Source of the DNA: Gastracanthus pulcherrimus | Lineage: Eukaryota; Arthropoda; Insecta; Hymenoptera; Pteromalidae | Direction: 5' to 3' | Assembly: GCA_949152435.1 (NCBI GenBank) | Contig: OX424576.1 | Location: 138,697,456-138,761,455 of the forward strand | Length of the DNA: 64,000 nt | Shown here: positions 35,326-47,737 of the stretch, piece by piece | How the letters are laid out: every line of letters begins with the position of its first letter | Numbering within the stretch: the stretch's first letter is position 1 | Made by a program: the position numbers and the translations under genes | Notes under the pieces: generated by a model | What the model was told of the DNA's origin: nothing | The model's input: only the letters and a program-made list of their open reading frames with translations | The model's database searches: none

Positions 35326-35925
35326 ACTGGGTTAATAGAGAAGATTATTATGTAAAATTTTTGAGTCATTTTATTTTTCAATACTTATTTTTCTAACCTA
35401 TAAAATTATAAAAAAAAATTAATTGTAAAAGTAGTATACATTTATTAAATTCATAAATAAAATTTAATCAACAATTATAGTGTTGTAAAGTATATTATTG
35501 TCAATTAAAAAAAATGTAATTTGATATGCAAAAACTTTTTAAGTTTTTACACAATTTAAATACTTTTTCATAATGTATGTTATAGTTTTGCATTGGTTCC
35601 ATAAATGTTTTATTTATTTCAGACCATAAATTAAGATTAAACAGAGTCAAAGATATTAACTTTTGTTCATACATAGTTCAAAATTTTCTTGTATTACTTA
35701 TTCACATATAAGGTGCAACATAAATTTATCTTATCTATTTTGCTAAACACGAATTCCACTCAATTAAATGTCAACGCAACTAGCCAACTTCTTCCTTTTT
35801 CCCAACAGAAATTCGACAAATTTGAAGAAATTCAAGCCAACCGACGAATAAACAGCCTTTCACTGAACTTCCTGACTACCCCAAATAAAGATCATCTTCA
35901 CCTCATTTGCAATATAATGCACTTT
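35326..35925. other. AT-rich intergenic DNA, nothing recognised
   Basis: No feature supported. Confidence 0.4.
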
Positions 35926-36480
35926 GTAGAACTAGGCTCGTGCCTTCTCTCTTTCTCTTCTCCCGCGTTCTACATACACTGAAAGAGAGAAGGAGGGGGG
36001 GGGGGGCTCGAGCTCATGATTGCGATCGAGGGACAATAAGGAAAGTTGGTCCCACCGCCTCTGGGAGCAAGGAATAAGCAGATAACTAAGAAGCCTAGCA
36101 GCGAGAAAGAGCCGAGCGAAAGCGACTAAGCAGCCGAGTAAGTAAGTATAACCAAGTAACCGAGGCGAGGAGAAGGCAAACTTGGGACGGAGGAGGTGGA
36201 AACAAAGCGGATGGGGCCCGCAGCGTGTCTGCAGCAATTTGCAACTTTTAATAGTTAGCCCCGTGCCTCGAGAGCAACGCGCGCCCGGGCTTTTATACTT
36301 TATGCAGCCGGCGAAATAAGATTATGTATCGCACTTTTCAACAGCTAATGCGCACGAGCCTGTCTGCCTGGAATCTGTTCCACGCGGAAGAGCGCATTTA
36401 CACGTTAGAGGGGCACTGCGCCACGGTCGAATTTCGAGAGTTCATTAATTTCTTCGTGAGTCATTTTTGGTGTGGGTCAA
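35926..36480. other. GC-richer island with a G homopolymer
   Basis: A GC-richer block containing a purine-rich stretch and a run of G near 35996-36006. It also holds CGCGCGCCCGGGC and the AT-core words CTTTTATACTTTATGC. No family is recognised in the 101-codon minus frame. A candidate regulatory region by composition. Confidence 0.4.
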
Positions 36481-38858
36481 AGGTGGGTATTAAAGACGTT
36501 CACCATTTCAGAGGTTCTGCCAGAGACTTTTTCCAAAAGTCATAAGAAATTTTGGTAGGAATCTACGTTACCTACTTATCTTATTTTTTAATATATTTGC
36601 TTTTAAATAAGTTATTATGAAAAAATGCTTTGGTAGGACCTGCGAAATATCATGAGTGATCTCAACTTTTTTATTTCTCGAAGAAAAATAGTTTAAATAA
36701 TTTTCAAGATATGTCGATAAAGCAGATTTCTTTAATCGGGTTTCACCTTTAGTTAACCCTTCTCTATCATGATGGAAACATAGTTAGTAATAACTTTATA
36801 AACATTATATTCTTCGCCGTATATGTAAACTTGTTCAATATAATTATAGTTATTGTGTAAAAGTTTGGGATAATTTTTTTTTCTTTAAAATTGTTTTGTA
36901 TCAAAGATTTACACGTTTAATGAAAATTATAAAATATTCCAGACTGTGTAACACGTTTCGATTCTATTCATTTGATCAATTACTCTTTTTCCAATTGTGC
37001 TTAAAAATATAAACCAATATTATATTCAAATAGATAGTTTTGTGTCATTTAACACATTAAGTTTTTAACCTTATGCAATTAAGATCTATCAATTTTACAG
37101 TGTTCTTTCTTGCTAATATCAATATGTCGTAAATGAAATATAATATACAAGTTAATACATATTAATTACAGTATTGGATGTGATAGACACAACCTCATCA
37201 GTTATCTGACTTTATACCACAGTCGCTCCGGCTTAATATTGTAGATGATGTCCTGTATTTTTATAAATCAAATCAAATTATTTTTTCAAATCTGTAATTC
37301 AACTACTATATGTAATAGCGAATCAACTCTGTTTAGTTCGATTAAAAAATTGGGATTCATTTATTAATTTTGTAAAAGTTATAGGTATGCTTAATCTATT
37401 GAAGTGAAAGTCACTCTATAGAATGAACAACTTTCACTATAAGCATTTAGCGTATATATAACCTTAAATTGAAAAAGATGAAAAGAAAAAAAATAATTAT
37501 CTAGCAATAACAAATTGATATTTAATAATGCAGAAGCAGTTGATATTAATATTGATTACAAACTAAAACGTAATATGACAAATTCTTTTTACATGTTTCT
37601 GTTTCGTCATTTTATTAATATTATTAATGCATACATTCATTTAATTATCATATAATATGGCTTAAATTATGTATACTTCCTTTATTTTGTCAATTTAAAT
37701 ATTTCGAATGTACACATTACTTAAAAGTATAACTATTTATTCATTTAATGAAAGCGACTATCAAATCATTTATAAAAAATATTTCGTTCGACTCATTTGA
37801 ACGCGCTCGTGTTTATTTATATTACTGGTACGTATTCACCAACCGTATGAACGCATAAATATTGTAACAGTGCGCGCCTGTTTGCTCGCCTTCTTTATAC
37901 TTGGTACATCAGTGATGGCTCTTTTTCCTTGGGTGCGAACGCATTAGTACCTGAATGGTCAATAAAATTGCGTGCGGCGGAAATATGCTTACAACGAAAA
38001 GCTCTTTGATCCGACATTGACAGTGTATTTTATTTATATATTCCCAAGTATATTAACACACATTGACGTTTTATTTATTTTTCGCGTAAAAAATGGCAGC
38101 TGTTGATTTTACTGTGCATAAATGCACTCGGGTAATTTGATATGAAAATGTAGCTATATGCCGCAACCAGAGGCAAAATACACAAAATTGCATAACCGAA
38201 ATTCTATCAGACATTAAAATATTTTTGCACGTATTTGCAGAAAAAATAATTTTAAAATGTGTAATGTTACGCTAAATATTACAATTCAAATAAAAAACAA
38301 TTTTATCATCAGTAATTTAGTTAGAAAATAATTTTTCATATACAGTTTATTAAATATCAATAGTTATTAAATACTAATGCGGAGTGATTATAAGTATAAA
38401 AATATTACTATTTACAAATAACATAATTAATTTAAAAATAATCATATTATATCTAAGGATATCGAAAATAAGAACGGTAATATTTATCAAAAAATAATTT
38501 CTGTGATTATTAAATACTTGATTTAAACATAAAAAATGTGTTTTTTGAAAAGGTTTCGATGAATGATGAATTAAACAGCCGATCTTTTTTCCGCGACTGG
38601 CTAGTTTTTCTTTTTAAGGGACACAACACCTTTAAAATATAAAAAAAAATAATAAATATTTAAAATATGTCAGTTTATTTCAGAGAAAACAACATTTTGT
38701 ACTAAAAATATACATATTTACCTACATTTTGAGAGGTCTAGGGTCTCTTAAAACCCACAAACGACCTAGTAATAATAGAAAGACTGTTTAAGCTCCCAAT
38801 CCACTGCCCATAAGTGTACCGCTGGTCCAAACTCCTCTAGGTTTGTAGATATTACTTT

Positions 38859-38860
<2 letters not shown>
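36481..38860. other. AT-rich intergenic DNA
   Basis: No gene supported. A GC-richer, CpG-containing patch at about 37785-37990 (AACGCGCTCGTG, GTGCGCGCCTG) resembles a small version of the islands elsewhere. Confidence 0.35.

Positions 38861-38899
<39 letters not shown>
38861..38899. repeat. (TA)n microsatellite, left of inserted MITE
   Basis: About 39 bp of alternating TA. It abuts the element at 38900 and is matched by a longer TA run on the other side, so the element probably inserted into one TA array. Confidence 0.95.
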
Positions 38900-38901
<2 letters not shown>

Positions 38902-39449
38902 GTAGTTCTATGACAAATCGTGCGCGAAAAAAAATGGATTTTCCAAAAATATTTTTTTATGTTCCTATAGTATGTATGAGTATCCCTGAATTTTTTCAGA
39001 TTTTTTCCATCATTATTTTCCGAGTTACAGAGGGTCAAACTTGACCATCTAAGCATTTTTTGCATTTTTTAGCCATACAAATTAATTTATAACTCCTCAG
39101 GGAAGCATTTTTCACAAAAAACGTATACATACTTTTTTTGTAAAATTTTCTGTAGTTTGCATTAAAAATACTTGCAGTCATATATATATGTGTTATAACT
39201 ATCTTATATGCCAATTAAACCTTAAAATGCTGATTCTGAGAGTTCGATCAAAGCCTCGACCACCAAAAAATTCATCGAGATACCTTTTTATAGTGCAAAA
39301 GTCCCAGTATGGGTCCCAGAATGGAGGGGAGCCTGTATCTTAGTCTAAAAATTAAGATAATCATCAATTCATGCTAAAAATGATTAAAATCATAGTTAAA
39401 ACTTTTTGGAAAATCCATTTTTTTCGCGCACGATTTGTCAGAGAACCAC

Positions 39450-39451
<2 letters not shown>
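38900..39451. mobile_element. MITE inserted in a TA microsatellite
   Basis: The left end GGGTAGTTCTATGACAAATC and the right end (minus strand) GGGTGGTTCTCTGACAAATC continue into a shared GTGCGCGAAAAAAA and ATGGATTTTCCAAAAA. The arms are about 50 bp with three or four differences. Both ends are flanked by TA runs. No ORF is convincing. 552 bp. Confidence 0.92.

Positions 39452-39536
<85 letters not shown>
39452..39536. repeat. (TA)n microsatellite, right of inserted MITE
   Basis: About 85 bp of alternating TA continuing the array interrupted by the MITE. Confidence 0.95.
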
Positions 39537-39540
<4 letters not shown>

Positions 39541-39955
39541 CTATCATAAATAGAAATAATACTCATCCTATTAATTTTCTGTGCTTTTAATTTCATTTGT
39601 CCATTAAAACAAAGCTATTCAATAGTGGACATCCGCATCTGGATATAATAAGCTACAATTTATTGTGTAGATTTACCTCAAATACAGAAAGATTAGTTTA
39701 GTGGATTTAATAAAAATAATAATGTTTTTATTAATTAAAACTTTCTTAAACTCTTATCTTTCTTTCATAGGAGTCTTAAAGCTTTGGTCTTTTTCTTAAT
39801 CATTTTAACTTCAACTGTGATTCTCATTGGAGTATTGAGATGACCCTGCTTAGTCCAGGATTTGCTGAAAACTAATAACAAATACTTAACTTTAAATAGT
39901 TAATAATGCGTAAAATGAAAAAATTAATTATACTTACAACATTTAATTTGCGTCT

Positions 39956-40040
39956 GATGAATATGAATCATCCTGTAATTTTTCTAGAGCTCTTCTCCTG
40001 TTGACACGTGCCTCCTTACAAAGACCTTCTTCATCTTCAA
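39956..40040 (-). pseudogene. Possible C-terminal fragment of a Mutator-like protein
   Basis: Minus-strand translation FLEDEEGLCKEARVNRRRAL followed by EKLQDDSYSSDAN and a stop. It resembles the KEAR..RR.ALE...E tail of Mutator-like transposase proteins in animals. It lies next to, but on the opposite strand from, the larger fragment at 40284-40745, so the relic may be rearranged. The match is short and uncertain. Confidence 0.35.
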
Positions 40041-40283
40041 GAAACTCAACAGCGCATCATCAGTGCACGAGTCTTGTGATTCCAAAAATAGAATTATTGA
40101 CATCAATATTCTATTTTCTGAGCTCACAAAATATTGTACAATTCAGTGAATGTCATGACAATGTACACTTCAGTGAGTCAATTCATAAGGACTTGGATTT
40201 AAAATCGGTGTTTTGTGTGCACAGTGTGGTCAGATAACTGCCATAAACTCAAGTAAGAAAGTAGGTAAAAAGGAAACGCATGA

Positions 40284-40745
40284 GAAGTGAATAGGAGAAG
40301 TGTGCTTGCTTTACGTGCACTTGACCACGGACATGTAGGATTGTTTACTACGTGCGGCATCATGGATTTTCAGAAGCCAGTAGCACAATCTGCTTTTGAC
40401 TCAATAAATAGTTAATTGAGTAAAGTGTGCGAGAAAGTGGCGCAAGAGTCCATGAATGCTGCAGTTCAAGAGGAAAAGGATGCGACACCACCAAATGGAG
40501 GTTTTACACAGAAGTCAAATGAAAGTTTCAATAGTTCTACGTGGAAGCTGGTTCCAAAAACATTATTCAGTTGCTTGCTAGTTTTCAAGATTGGAGTGTA
40601 TACTTCTGTAACTTGCTTCAATGATGGTCTAACTGGCTTCCTCAAAATCATGAATAAGTTTGAAATCAAGCCTGGAGATGCTTCGACTGTGTGGGTAAAA
40701 AGCAGCGATGACTCCAGACTGTTTCATGCGGAGATGAAGACACTT
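40284..40745 (+). pseudogene. Mutator-like transposase relic with central deletion
   Basis: In one frame 40284-40412 reads NRRSVLALRALDHGHVGL then CGIMDFQKPVAQSAFDSIN, followed by a TAA at 40413. After the stop the same frame gives SKVCEKVAQESMNAAVQEE, then TWKLVPKTLFSC and FNDGLTGFLKIMNKFEIKPG ending in RLFHAEMK. These match, in order, the MRAIGRGHAGL / CG.M..P.PV / VAQ.SM..A..E / LVPK..F / FNDG......LGIKPG blocks of animal Mutator-like transposases. The region between QEE and TWKLVPK, where the conserved acidic core lies, is missing. After about 40745 the frame leaves the family and stops at 40844. No terminal repeats were found. Confidence 0.75.
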
Positions 40746-40849
40746 GCGCGCACAAATGTTCTGATCTGGATTATCGCTATATCTTCTTCCATAAAATTCT
40801 CATGGTCTCTTCTTAGGTCTCGAGAAAACTTTTTATCCGGATGAGTACT

Positions 40850-41855
40850 TGCATATCTTCCATATTTATATTTTACTTTATTAGAAGACATTTTTATGCA
40901 CTACAAATTTATACTATTTACACTTTTAAATCACACTTACGCTTACACTTGCACAATTGGCCTATATTTTAGATTTATATTATGTAAATACACTGTTTAC
41001 TACACTACACATCACTTAGTTTTTACTCGCGAACTCACCTAATAATATTTTTCGCGTACGTAAATAAAACACTTAACAATAATTAACGACGGATAAAGAC
41101 AGCTGTAAAAATTCCAGTGCTAAAATGACAGGTATCAGCTGTGTTTATATATAGCATCGAAGAGGTGACAAAAATGTCTCTCAGTACAAAGACTCTACAT
41201 ATAATACTGTTCATGGTGCTACAAGACAATAGGTACGTTTGAATATCGGAACGGAACTTACTGTCACAAAACTTTTTAGTTTCTGTTTAATCGATTCATG
41301 CACAGTTTTGATGGGATTAAGTGTAACTTCATTTATAACTTGAATAATTATTATCAGTGAAACGAATTCAAATTTTATAAAAAATTCTATTTTTTCATAA
41401 CAAATGAGTTCAAAAAATGTTTAAACTCCAAATGTCATACCTTTAAAAATGTTTGAATTCGGTGTACCCTTACACTGAAATAAAAGTTTAATTTGCATCA
41501 TTATTTTTAGTTGAAATGTAAAATATGTGAAGATAAAATATAAAAATTTCAATAAATTTTCTCTATTTATTTACGTCGTGTAATCTAACAAAATTGAGAT
41601 TTAACCATAAAAAATATAAAAACTTGCGTTTTTCATAAATTTGTCAAAGGATTATTTTTCTATTTGAACTTTAAATATTTACGAGACATCACAATACTGA
41701 AATCCATAAAGAAACTGAATGTGCAAACTTTTTAGTTAAAGTTAAACATGGCCTGCCGTGGGCTATAATCCTAGCAATTTCTGCAACAATTTAAATTAAT
41801 AACTCCCTACTCACAAAACAATTACATTTCCCAAAACACTCACATCTCGAGCACA
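40850..41855. other. AT-rich intergenic DNA, nothing recognised
   Basis: No feature supported. Confidence 0.4.
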
Positions 41856-42400
41856 TCACGTACATGTAACATCCCGCTCGTGTGCGTCGCGGATCTTCTA
41901 CGTCCAGCGTGGCGTTCCGATATTTATCGTCCTATTATCTTGATTGATACCATACCCAACCCTCTCCCCGTCTCACGTAAGTACGTTTAATGGCGTAACG
42001 TGCACACATACACAACGTCCTCAGCATCTTCCTCAGCCTCCTATCCTTCGATCCGTTTTCCTCGTCAAAAGACCCCCAGCCTTTTTCTCATTTCTTGTCC
42101 ATGTCTTCTTCGATGTTTTTTTTTACCAGAGTAGCAGTCTACCACATGGCCATTAGCTGGCCAACGGCAGCAGCCATGTCGAGGCAGTTGCAGTCGCTGG
42201 AAACCGCGCACACACATCGGGTTGTAACTCAAGGCGAATGGCTAGCAGTGCAGCAGCAGCAGCAGCAGCGTTATTTACTTATATCTGGCGAGTCTGCGGA
42301 CCTGCCGGTGTATACGCACACAACCATACATACATACAGCTAGGCGTACATAAAACGTAGAGAAGTAAAACTTCCGCGTTATCCTGATTAATGTGCGCCA
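41856..42400. other. GC-richer island with (CAG)n
   Basis: A GC-richer block with CGTCGCGG and GCAGCAGCAG runs (CAG repeat near 42250-42270). Frames on the plus strand contain poly-Gln but no family. It may be regulatory or an unrecognised exon. Confidence 0.35.
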
Positions 42401-42407
42401 GACCTGG

Positions 42408-42410
<3 letters not shown>

Positions 42411-42479
<69 letters not shown>
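42411..42479. repeat. (TC)n microsatellite
   Basis: About 69 bp of perfect CT repeat; Ser-Leu and Arg-Glu frames over it are artefacts. Confidence 0.97.
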
Positions 42480-42481
<2 letters not shown>

Positions 42482-43000
42482 AGGATTACCAGAAGTGAAT
42501 TATATAAAAATGAGTCGTACACGCGTGTGTCTCCTCGCGAGGAGGGTAAAGACTCCTTTCCTTCCCAAATCCTCGATCGTACCTTTTCTCTTGCGCACCG
42601 CACAAACTGTTTTCCAAGGCTGAGGGAAAAGAAGCTATGCGCGGGGCTTTTTCTATTTATTCATTGAGCGAAGCGTTTACCCGGCAAAGTTTTCGCTGTC
42701 TCGAGCGAAAGTTGGCGAAACACCGTCAAATCCCTTAGCCCGTGCGGGTTGGCTTGCGTCTTTCTTACTCTGTCTGTATAAGCACACAGGAGGAACGGAA
42801 CGATTCTACGGATGGTTTTGTCTTGTCCGGGTGGCTGGGATGGAATGGGATGGGAGGAGGCTGCGGGATTGTAGATCCTGCGAAGACTGGGAGCATTTGG
42901 GCTCAGACAAGTGTGTCTTTGTAGAGGCTGGTCGAATGTTGGGTCGTGTCTGGCAGTACGGAAGTCTTAGGAGCTTGGCTTGCAAATAGTTGGATGGAGT
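42480..43000. other. GC-richer island (continuation)
   Basis: Moderately GC-rich DNA with CTCGCGAGGAGG and CGGGTGGCTGGGATGGAATG words. No gene recognised. Confidence 0.3.
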
Positions 43001-44115
43001 TTGACTGTTAAGATGTGTGGGATTCGAATTTTTATGTGGAAGAGTTATTGGAATGTTAGAGATTTTAATTATTAATGTCTATTTGATGGATATTGTATTG
43101 TATTACATTAACCTTATAAAACATAAACTTTGAAATAATAAATGATGACTTTTGGACCTTATGATATGGAGTTTTCTTACTTTATAATATTGCAGCAATT
43201 GGTCAACTGATACTTAATTTTAGTTGGCCTAGTATTTTAACTAAGTCATAATAGACCATGAGTAATCTGAATGTTCTGGCCTCCCAAATTATATTTGTGT
43301 TAAAATATAGAAAAATATAAAAACATTAAAATATAAAAAAATGATAGAGAAAAATATTTTTTTTTATTTGTTTAAACAATTTTATGTTTAAATAAATTAT
43401 TAAATATTCGTTTATATAAAAAAACTAATGATAACAATAATTTGTACGAAAAAAAATACTAAAGAAATAATTGTTACTTTTATGAATTTTTTTCTAATTC
43501 GTTAGAACAGGCTCATAAACAATTAAAAAAGAAAATAATTAAAATAATTAGTGTTTGTAAAATCTGACACCTGCAATGATTTTTCTTTGCTATTCTTCAT
43601 ATTTAAACGTTGTGCTCTAAATCAGATAGTGTTTAGTTGCTAGATTGTGTAGACTATTCATAACGTATAAAGAGTTAAAATTTTATGTTTTAAACCAACT
43701 TTTAACCTGATTAATCATGGCTCGGTTTTTGAAGAAAAAATTATAAATATGAATTAAGAAATGCATGATAAGAATAAAATGCATAAATATTTATTAGTCA
43801 ATGAGCATTACCATCATCAATAACTATGGCAATATGAGAAAATGTGCGTTTCTAGAGGGCACATTAATTGGGACACAATACCGAACCCTTTGGTAAAGCA
43901 CAGGAATAAACAAACTTACTCATATTTCTGTTTGTAGTTAAATTTTTAAATATTTTTAGTTAAAAAATGTTTTTATCAAGATCAATAATTTAACTTTCAA
44001 TATTTATTTTAAACAGACAAAATTAATATTATAAAATTTATGATGCGATGACCGAGAAATTCAATCTATATACACTCTAATAGGGACTCCTGATCCATGC
44101 AGAGTTCCGCGGTAG
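43001..44115. other. AT-rich intergenic DNA, nothing recognised
   Basis: No feature supported. Confidence 0.4.
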
Positions 44116-44116
44116 C

Positions 44117-44127
44117 AAAAAACAAAA
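44117..44127 (-). terminator. RNA polymerase III terminator of tRNA-Lys
   Basis: On the minus strand a TTTT run (44127-44124) begins seven bases after the tRNA 3' end, followed by TTTTTT (44122-44117). This is a normal Pol III stop. Confidence 0.85.
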
Positions 44128-44133
44128 GAGAAA

Positions 44134-44206
44134 CGCCCGAACAGGGACTTGAACCCTGGACCCTCAGATTAAAAGTCTGATGCTCTACCGACTGAGCTAT
44201 CCGGGC
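44134..44206 (-). tRNA. tRNA-Lys (anticodon UUU)
   Basis: The 73-base minus-strand sequence folds as a canonical cloverleaf. It has acceptor GCCCGGA/TTCGGGC, D stem GCTC/GAGC, anticodon stem TCAGA/TCTGA with loop CTTTTAA and anticodon TTT at 44173-44171, T stem CAGGG/CCCTG with loop TTCAAGT, and discriminator G. The internal promoter A box (TAGCTCAGTCGG) and B box (GGTTCAAGTCC) are intact. There is no intron. It is effectively the standard animal tRNA-Lys(UUU) sequence and is probably functional. Confidence 0.98.
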
Positions 44207-45215
44207 CTATATATTGTCGAATCCATTATGACGCAAACAGCCATATGCTATATACAACAGCTGTAGGTAGTTGTATCGTCGGTTTCGCCACAAGTGTTAC
44301 GCAACGCGCTAGAGGCACATAATCGGCCTGGCCGATCACGAGTAGCACCCAGCAAAGATAAGACGTTACAGTCAATATATAACAGCAAGTGTTTTGATAA
44401 GACGAAGAGTCAAATGCGGTATTAAACAATTCAATTTGGTGAAACAAACTGCCAGAATTATTGTGTACTAAGCAAGATATCGGAGTCAAGTCGTATCGAG
44501 TGTATGGGCCATTATAATGCATTAAAGTTCGTGATTATACTGGCCAATGCATTGAACAACTAACTATTGGATGCATATTGGCATTAAAAACTAATAATGA
44601 TTAAAATCTTTTAAATACATTATTTATATAACGAATTTGCTTAATCGTTTTTAATGTTCATTTTACTAGAAAACTAGTGGTAGCATTTCATTATATGAAA
44701 AAAGTTACGAAAGAAGCACTTGACGCGTAAAGATGAATGTTACTCATTTTGTTATAAATAAATTAATTATATGATTTTATCTTACCTGCGTTCGCTACAG
44801 TCTGCAATTAATCAGCTGCACTATTAATATACGAACGACTGGATATTGTACATTGATATAAAAGAACATTTATGATTTATTCAGTAATTTAATTAATCAA
44901 ATAATTTATAACTATTGTATAACAAAATAAGTAACATTGGTGATAATGTGACACATGTGTTTTTAGTAGTTTTTTCTATAAAATCGAGTGGCACTGTCAG
45001 TTTTCGCGTAAGGTTAAGGTGATTTTTTCACGAGAATCGACCTTAAAAATAAAAAATTATACAACGATTTGTTTACATACTACAATATTAGAAATGCTAT
45101 AGTATAAAAGAAGGGTACTTTAAGTTACAAAATAAAATTTTCATGAAGAACTAGTTTAATTATATTCATTATGTGAGTGAAAGGGTATCATTTTCAAAAG
45201 GTACCACAGTAAATA
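44207..45215. other. AT-rich intergenic DNA, nothing recognised
   Basis: No feature supported; a 98-codon minus frame at 44226-44522 matches nothing known to me. Confidence 0.4.
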
Positions 45216-45218
45216 AGT

Positions 45219-46072
45219 AAACTTTGCCCTTAGAAAAGTTAACAAACGTTACTTAACTTACGTAACATGGACTAAATTACCAAACTTTGCATACGTTATC
45301 AAAAATTTCCTAAGTTACCAAACTTTGCCTAAGTTACCATACTTTGCCTAAGGTAAAAAGTTTTGATAAACTTTTTCTAACTACATTGAATATATTTATT
45401 AAAGTATAAAATTCATTAAAAACTTTTTTATATAGTTGACTTCGGCAAAGTTAAGCAAAGTTTGAAAAAATAAACCTAACTTTTCTGTACTTTGCCAACT
45501 TAGCTAAAATTCTTCTATATTTGTTTAACAATGTTTTAAACATTGTTTTTAACATTGCTGTTACATTGGTTTTAACATAGGGTTTAACATTGTTTATAAA
45601 ATTGTTTTTAACATTGTTTTTAACATTATTTTTAACGTTGTTTTTAACATTGTTTTTAACATTGATTAATTTTTTTCTTTACAAAAGTTTTTTAAACTTT
45701 GCCAAGTATTTTTGAAGTTTACCAGTCGTTTTCTAAATTCGCTAAAATCCAAATAACCAGCACTTCGTTTGACTTTGCTAAACACGCCAAATATTTCCAA
45801 AACTTTCTTTCAGTGAATACCTAGTCCCGTTCCAAATTTCTAAAAAAATTGAAAATAAAAAACTTCTTCTGCCGAACTTTCCCAAGCATTGCTAAACTTT
45901 GAAGAAATGTATGAAACAATGTACATGGTTGACTATAATTTACCTGTAACTTTCCAGGTAGTCTCATTCACTGCAATTAGGTCTTTGCCGGCAATGTTTA
46001 TCAAAGTAAAGTAGTATGGGATACAATTTTGCAAAGTTTACGGAAAAAAATTTGTTCCTAAAGGGCAAGTTT
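45219..46072. mobile_element. Putative inverted-repeat element built of AAACTTTGCC words
   Basis: The left end AAACTTTGCCCTTAGAA and the right end (minus strand) AAACTTGCCCTTTAGGAA are inverted repeats with small gaps. The interior holds more than ten degenerate copies of AAACTTTGCC/AAGTTACC on both strands, and a 12-bp tandem repeat of TTTTAACATTGT. No ORF. The boundaries are approximate, since the TIRs are short and imperfect. Confidence 0.5.
45521..45664. repeat. 12-bp degenerate tandem repeat (TTTTAACATTGT)
   Basis: About 12 units of TTTTAACATTGT with variants (CTGTTACATTGG, GTTTAACATTGT, TTTTAACGTTGT). It lies inside the AAACTTTGCC element. Confidence 0.88.
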
Positions 46073-46084
46073 AAAAAATCCCTT

Positions 46085-46580
46085 TACTTGCTTTGTAAGA
46101 CACGCGAACGCACGCAGTAAAGTCAGTAACAGCATAGAACGGCACGACGAGGAAGAGCACGAGAAAGAGCAAGAGAATGCGCGCTGCATATAGGAAGCGA
46201 ATACCAGGGCACCGCATCGCGCACTAACCTATGATATATGATTATGCTGCATGCTCGCCGCTCGTATCTTATTATGTATTGCTGTCGCTGTTTTCTCAGT
46301 ATTCGTCTCCCCCTCTCTCTCTCCCCTCCCTACCCGGACTTGCTTATATTCTCCGGTTGCTACTGCTCACTGCTCACCCTTGCTTTTATTAATAAATCGC
46401 ATTCGTAATACAATTACGGTAGCGCCACCCTTCTGCCGTCCTTTTTGCGACCTGACTTGCTTGCTTAATTAGATGCGCCTCTGCGTGCGGCTAACAACGA
46501 GAGCTCCCGAGTGTAAATATGCGCGGCTGGCTGGTTGTTCGAAGAAAAAAAAAGAAGAGGAGAAATGGGTTGACTGATTG
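46085..46580. other. GC-richer island
   Basis: A CpG-richer block, with GAGCACGAGAAAGAGCAAG near the start and pyrimidine-rich DNA in the middle. No protein family is recognised. Confidence 0.35.
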
Positions 46581-47290
46581 TCGCGCTGCGAAAAATGTAG
46601 GCAAGATATGTGAGGAGGTAGTGTTTTGCATGTACTTGACGTAAGGTTAAGGTTCTTTGAAAAAATGTGTCTTGTACTGAAAAAGGTTTCTATAATTTTT
46701 ATTGTGACTTAGTATGGACAACTTTAGCTTTCAGCAGTAACAAGCAGTTGACTTTCATTTGACGTTAAAAAGAATATTCATGAATGATCTTTGTAAGCTT
46801 ATTTCTTCTACTTTCTACACATTAAAAACCTTCTGCTAACTGCCTTAGCAGAAAGCTTTCTCAAAAAGAGGTCCAGATTAATCAATTTATAAAATCTAAT
46901 AATGGAAACCTGCATGCTAAAATGCTAAAATTAATTAATGACTAGCAAAAAGCCATCACTCGCTCACGCTCGCTCGTGTTGTTACACATATAAACTTTTG
47001 ATTAAAATATAAGGGTACACCTAATTTCTTGATACAAACTGATTTTTCGTTATTCGCAGGAAATCAAAGTTTTTACTCTTAAGAAGTAACAGTGTTGTTT
47101 TAATAGAATAATTTTTTTGGATTTAACAAACATGTATGTTTTAGTATTTACGAGCATTTATACGTTTATTTCACAGAACTTATTCATTTCAATGCAAGAT
47201 ATAAATAAAATTTAACAAGATTCATCCCTTTGAGCCTTAGTGTATCGTGTAATGAGATAAAAATATTACTTTTTCATTCAATACGCATAC
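46581..47290. other. AT-rich intergenic DNA, nothing recognised
   Basis: No feature supported. CGTAAGGTTAAGGT at about 46639-46652 also occurs at about 45007-45020; the significance is unknown. Confidence 0.4.
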
Positions 47291-47299
47291 ACAGTTCCA

Positions 47300-47730
47300 T
47301 ACATTTCCATCCACCCACGAACTCCGATATCCATCCACGCATCCATCTATCTACCCATTCATCCATCCATGCACCCACACATTTATCCCTCCGCCATACG
47401 ATTTCATCCACCCACCAATATACTTTCATCCACCCACGCATTCTCACGCTCACCCACGCATTCCAACATCCATCCACGAATTCATCTATCCATCCACTCA
47501 TCCATCTATCCTCCCACGCATACATTCATCTACATATACACTTCAATTCACCTACCCCGCATATATCCATCCACCTATTCATCCATCTACCCACGTATTC
47601 CTCCACCTATGCACTCACGTATTTATTAGTTCATCAATATATACACCTGTCATCCACACATCTATCCATCCATCCACGCATCTAGCCATCCACCCACGTA
47701 TACACCCCTGCACCCACGCATTTACCCCTC
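47300..47730. repeat. Degenerate CATCCA / CACCCACGCATTC minisatellite
   Basis: Imperfect iterations of CATCCATC, CACCCACG and CGCATTCATC with unit length near 4 (and multiples). It produces Ser/His/Pro/Thr-rich frames on the plus strand and Trp-rich frames on the minus strand, which are artefacts. It ends where the inverted-repeat element at 47738 begins. Confidence 0.9.
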
Positions 47731-47737
47731 CACGGGG

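Noticed and set aside
45005..46655. Repeated CGTAAGGTTAAGGT as possible ends of a TTAA element
   Set aside because: The two copies are in direct, not inverted, orientation and no matching inverted partner was found.
47230..47685. 151-codon Ser/His/Thr-rich frame
   Set aside because: It is the translation of the degenerate CATCCA minisatellite; the composition is fully explained by the repeat.
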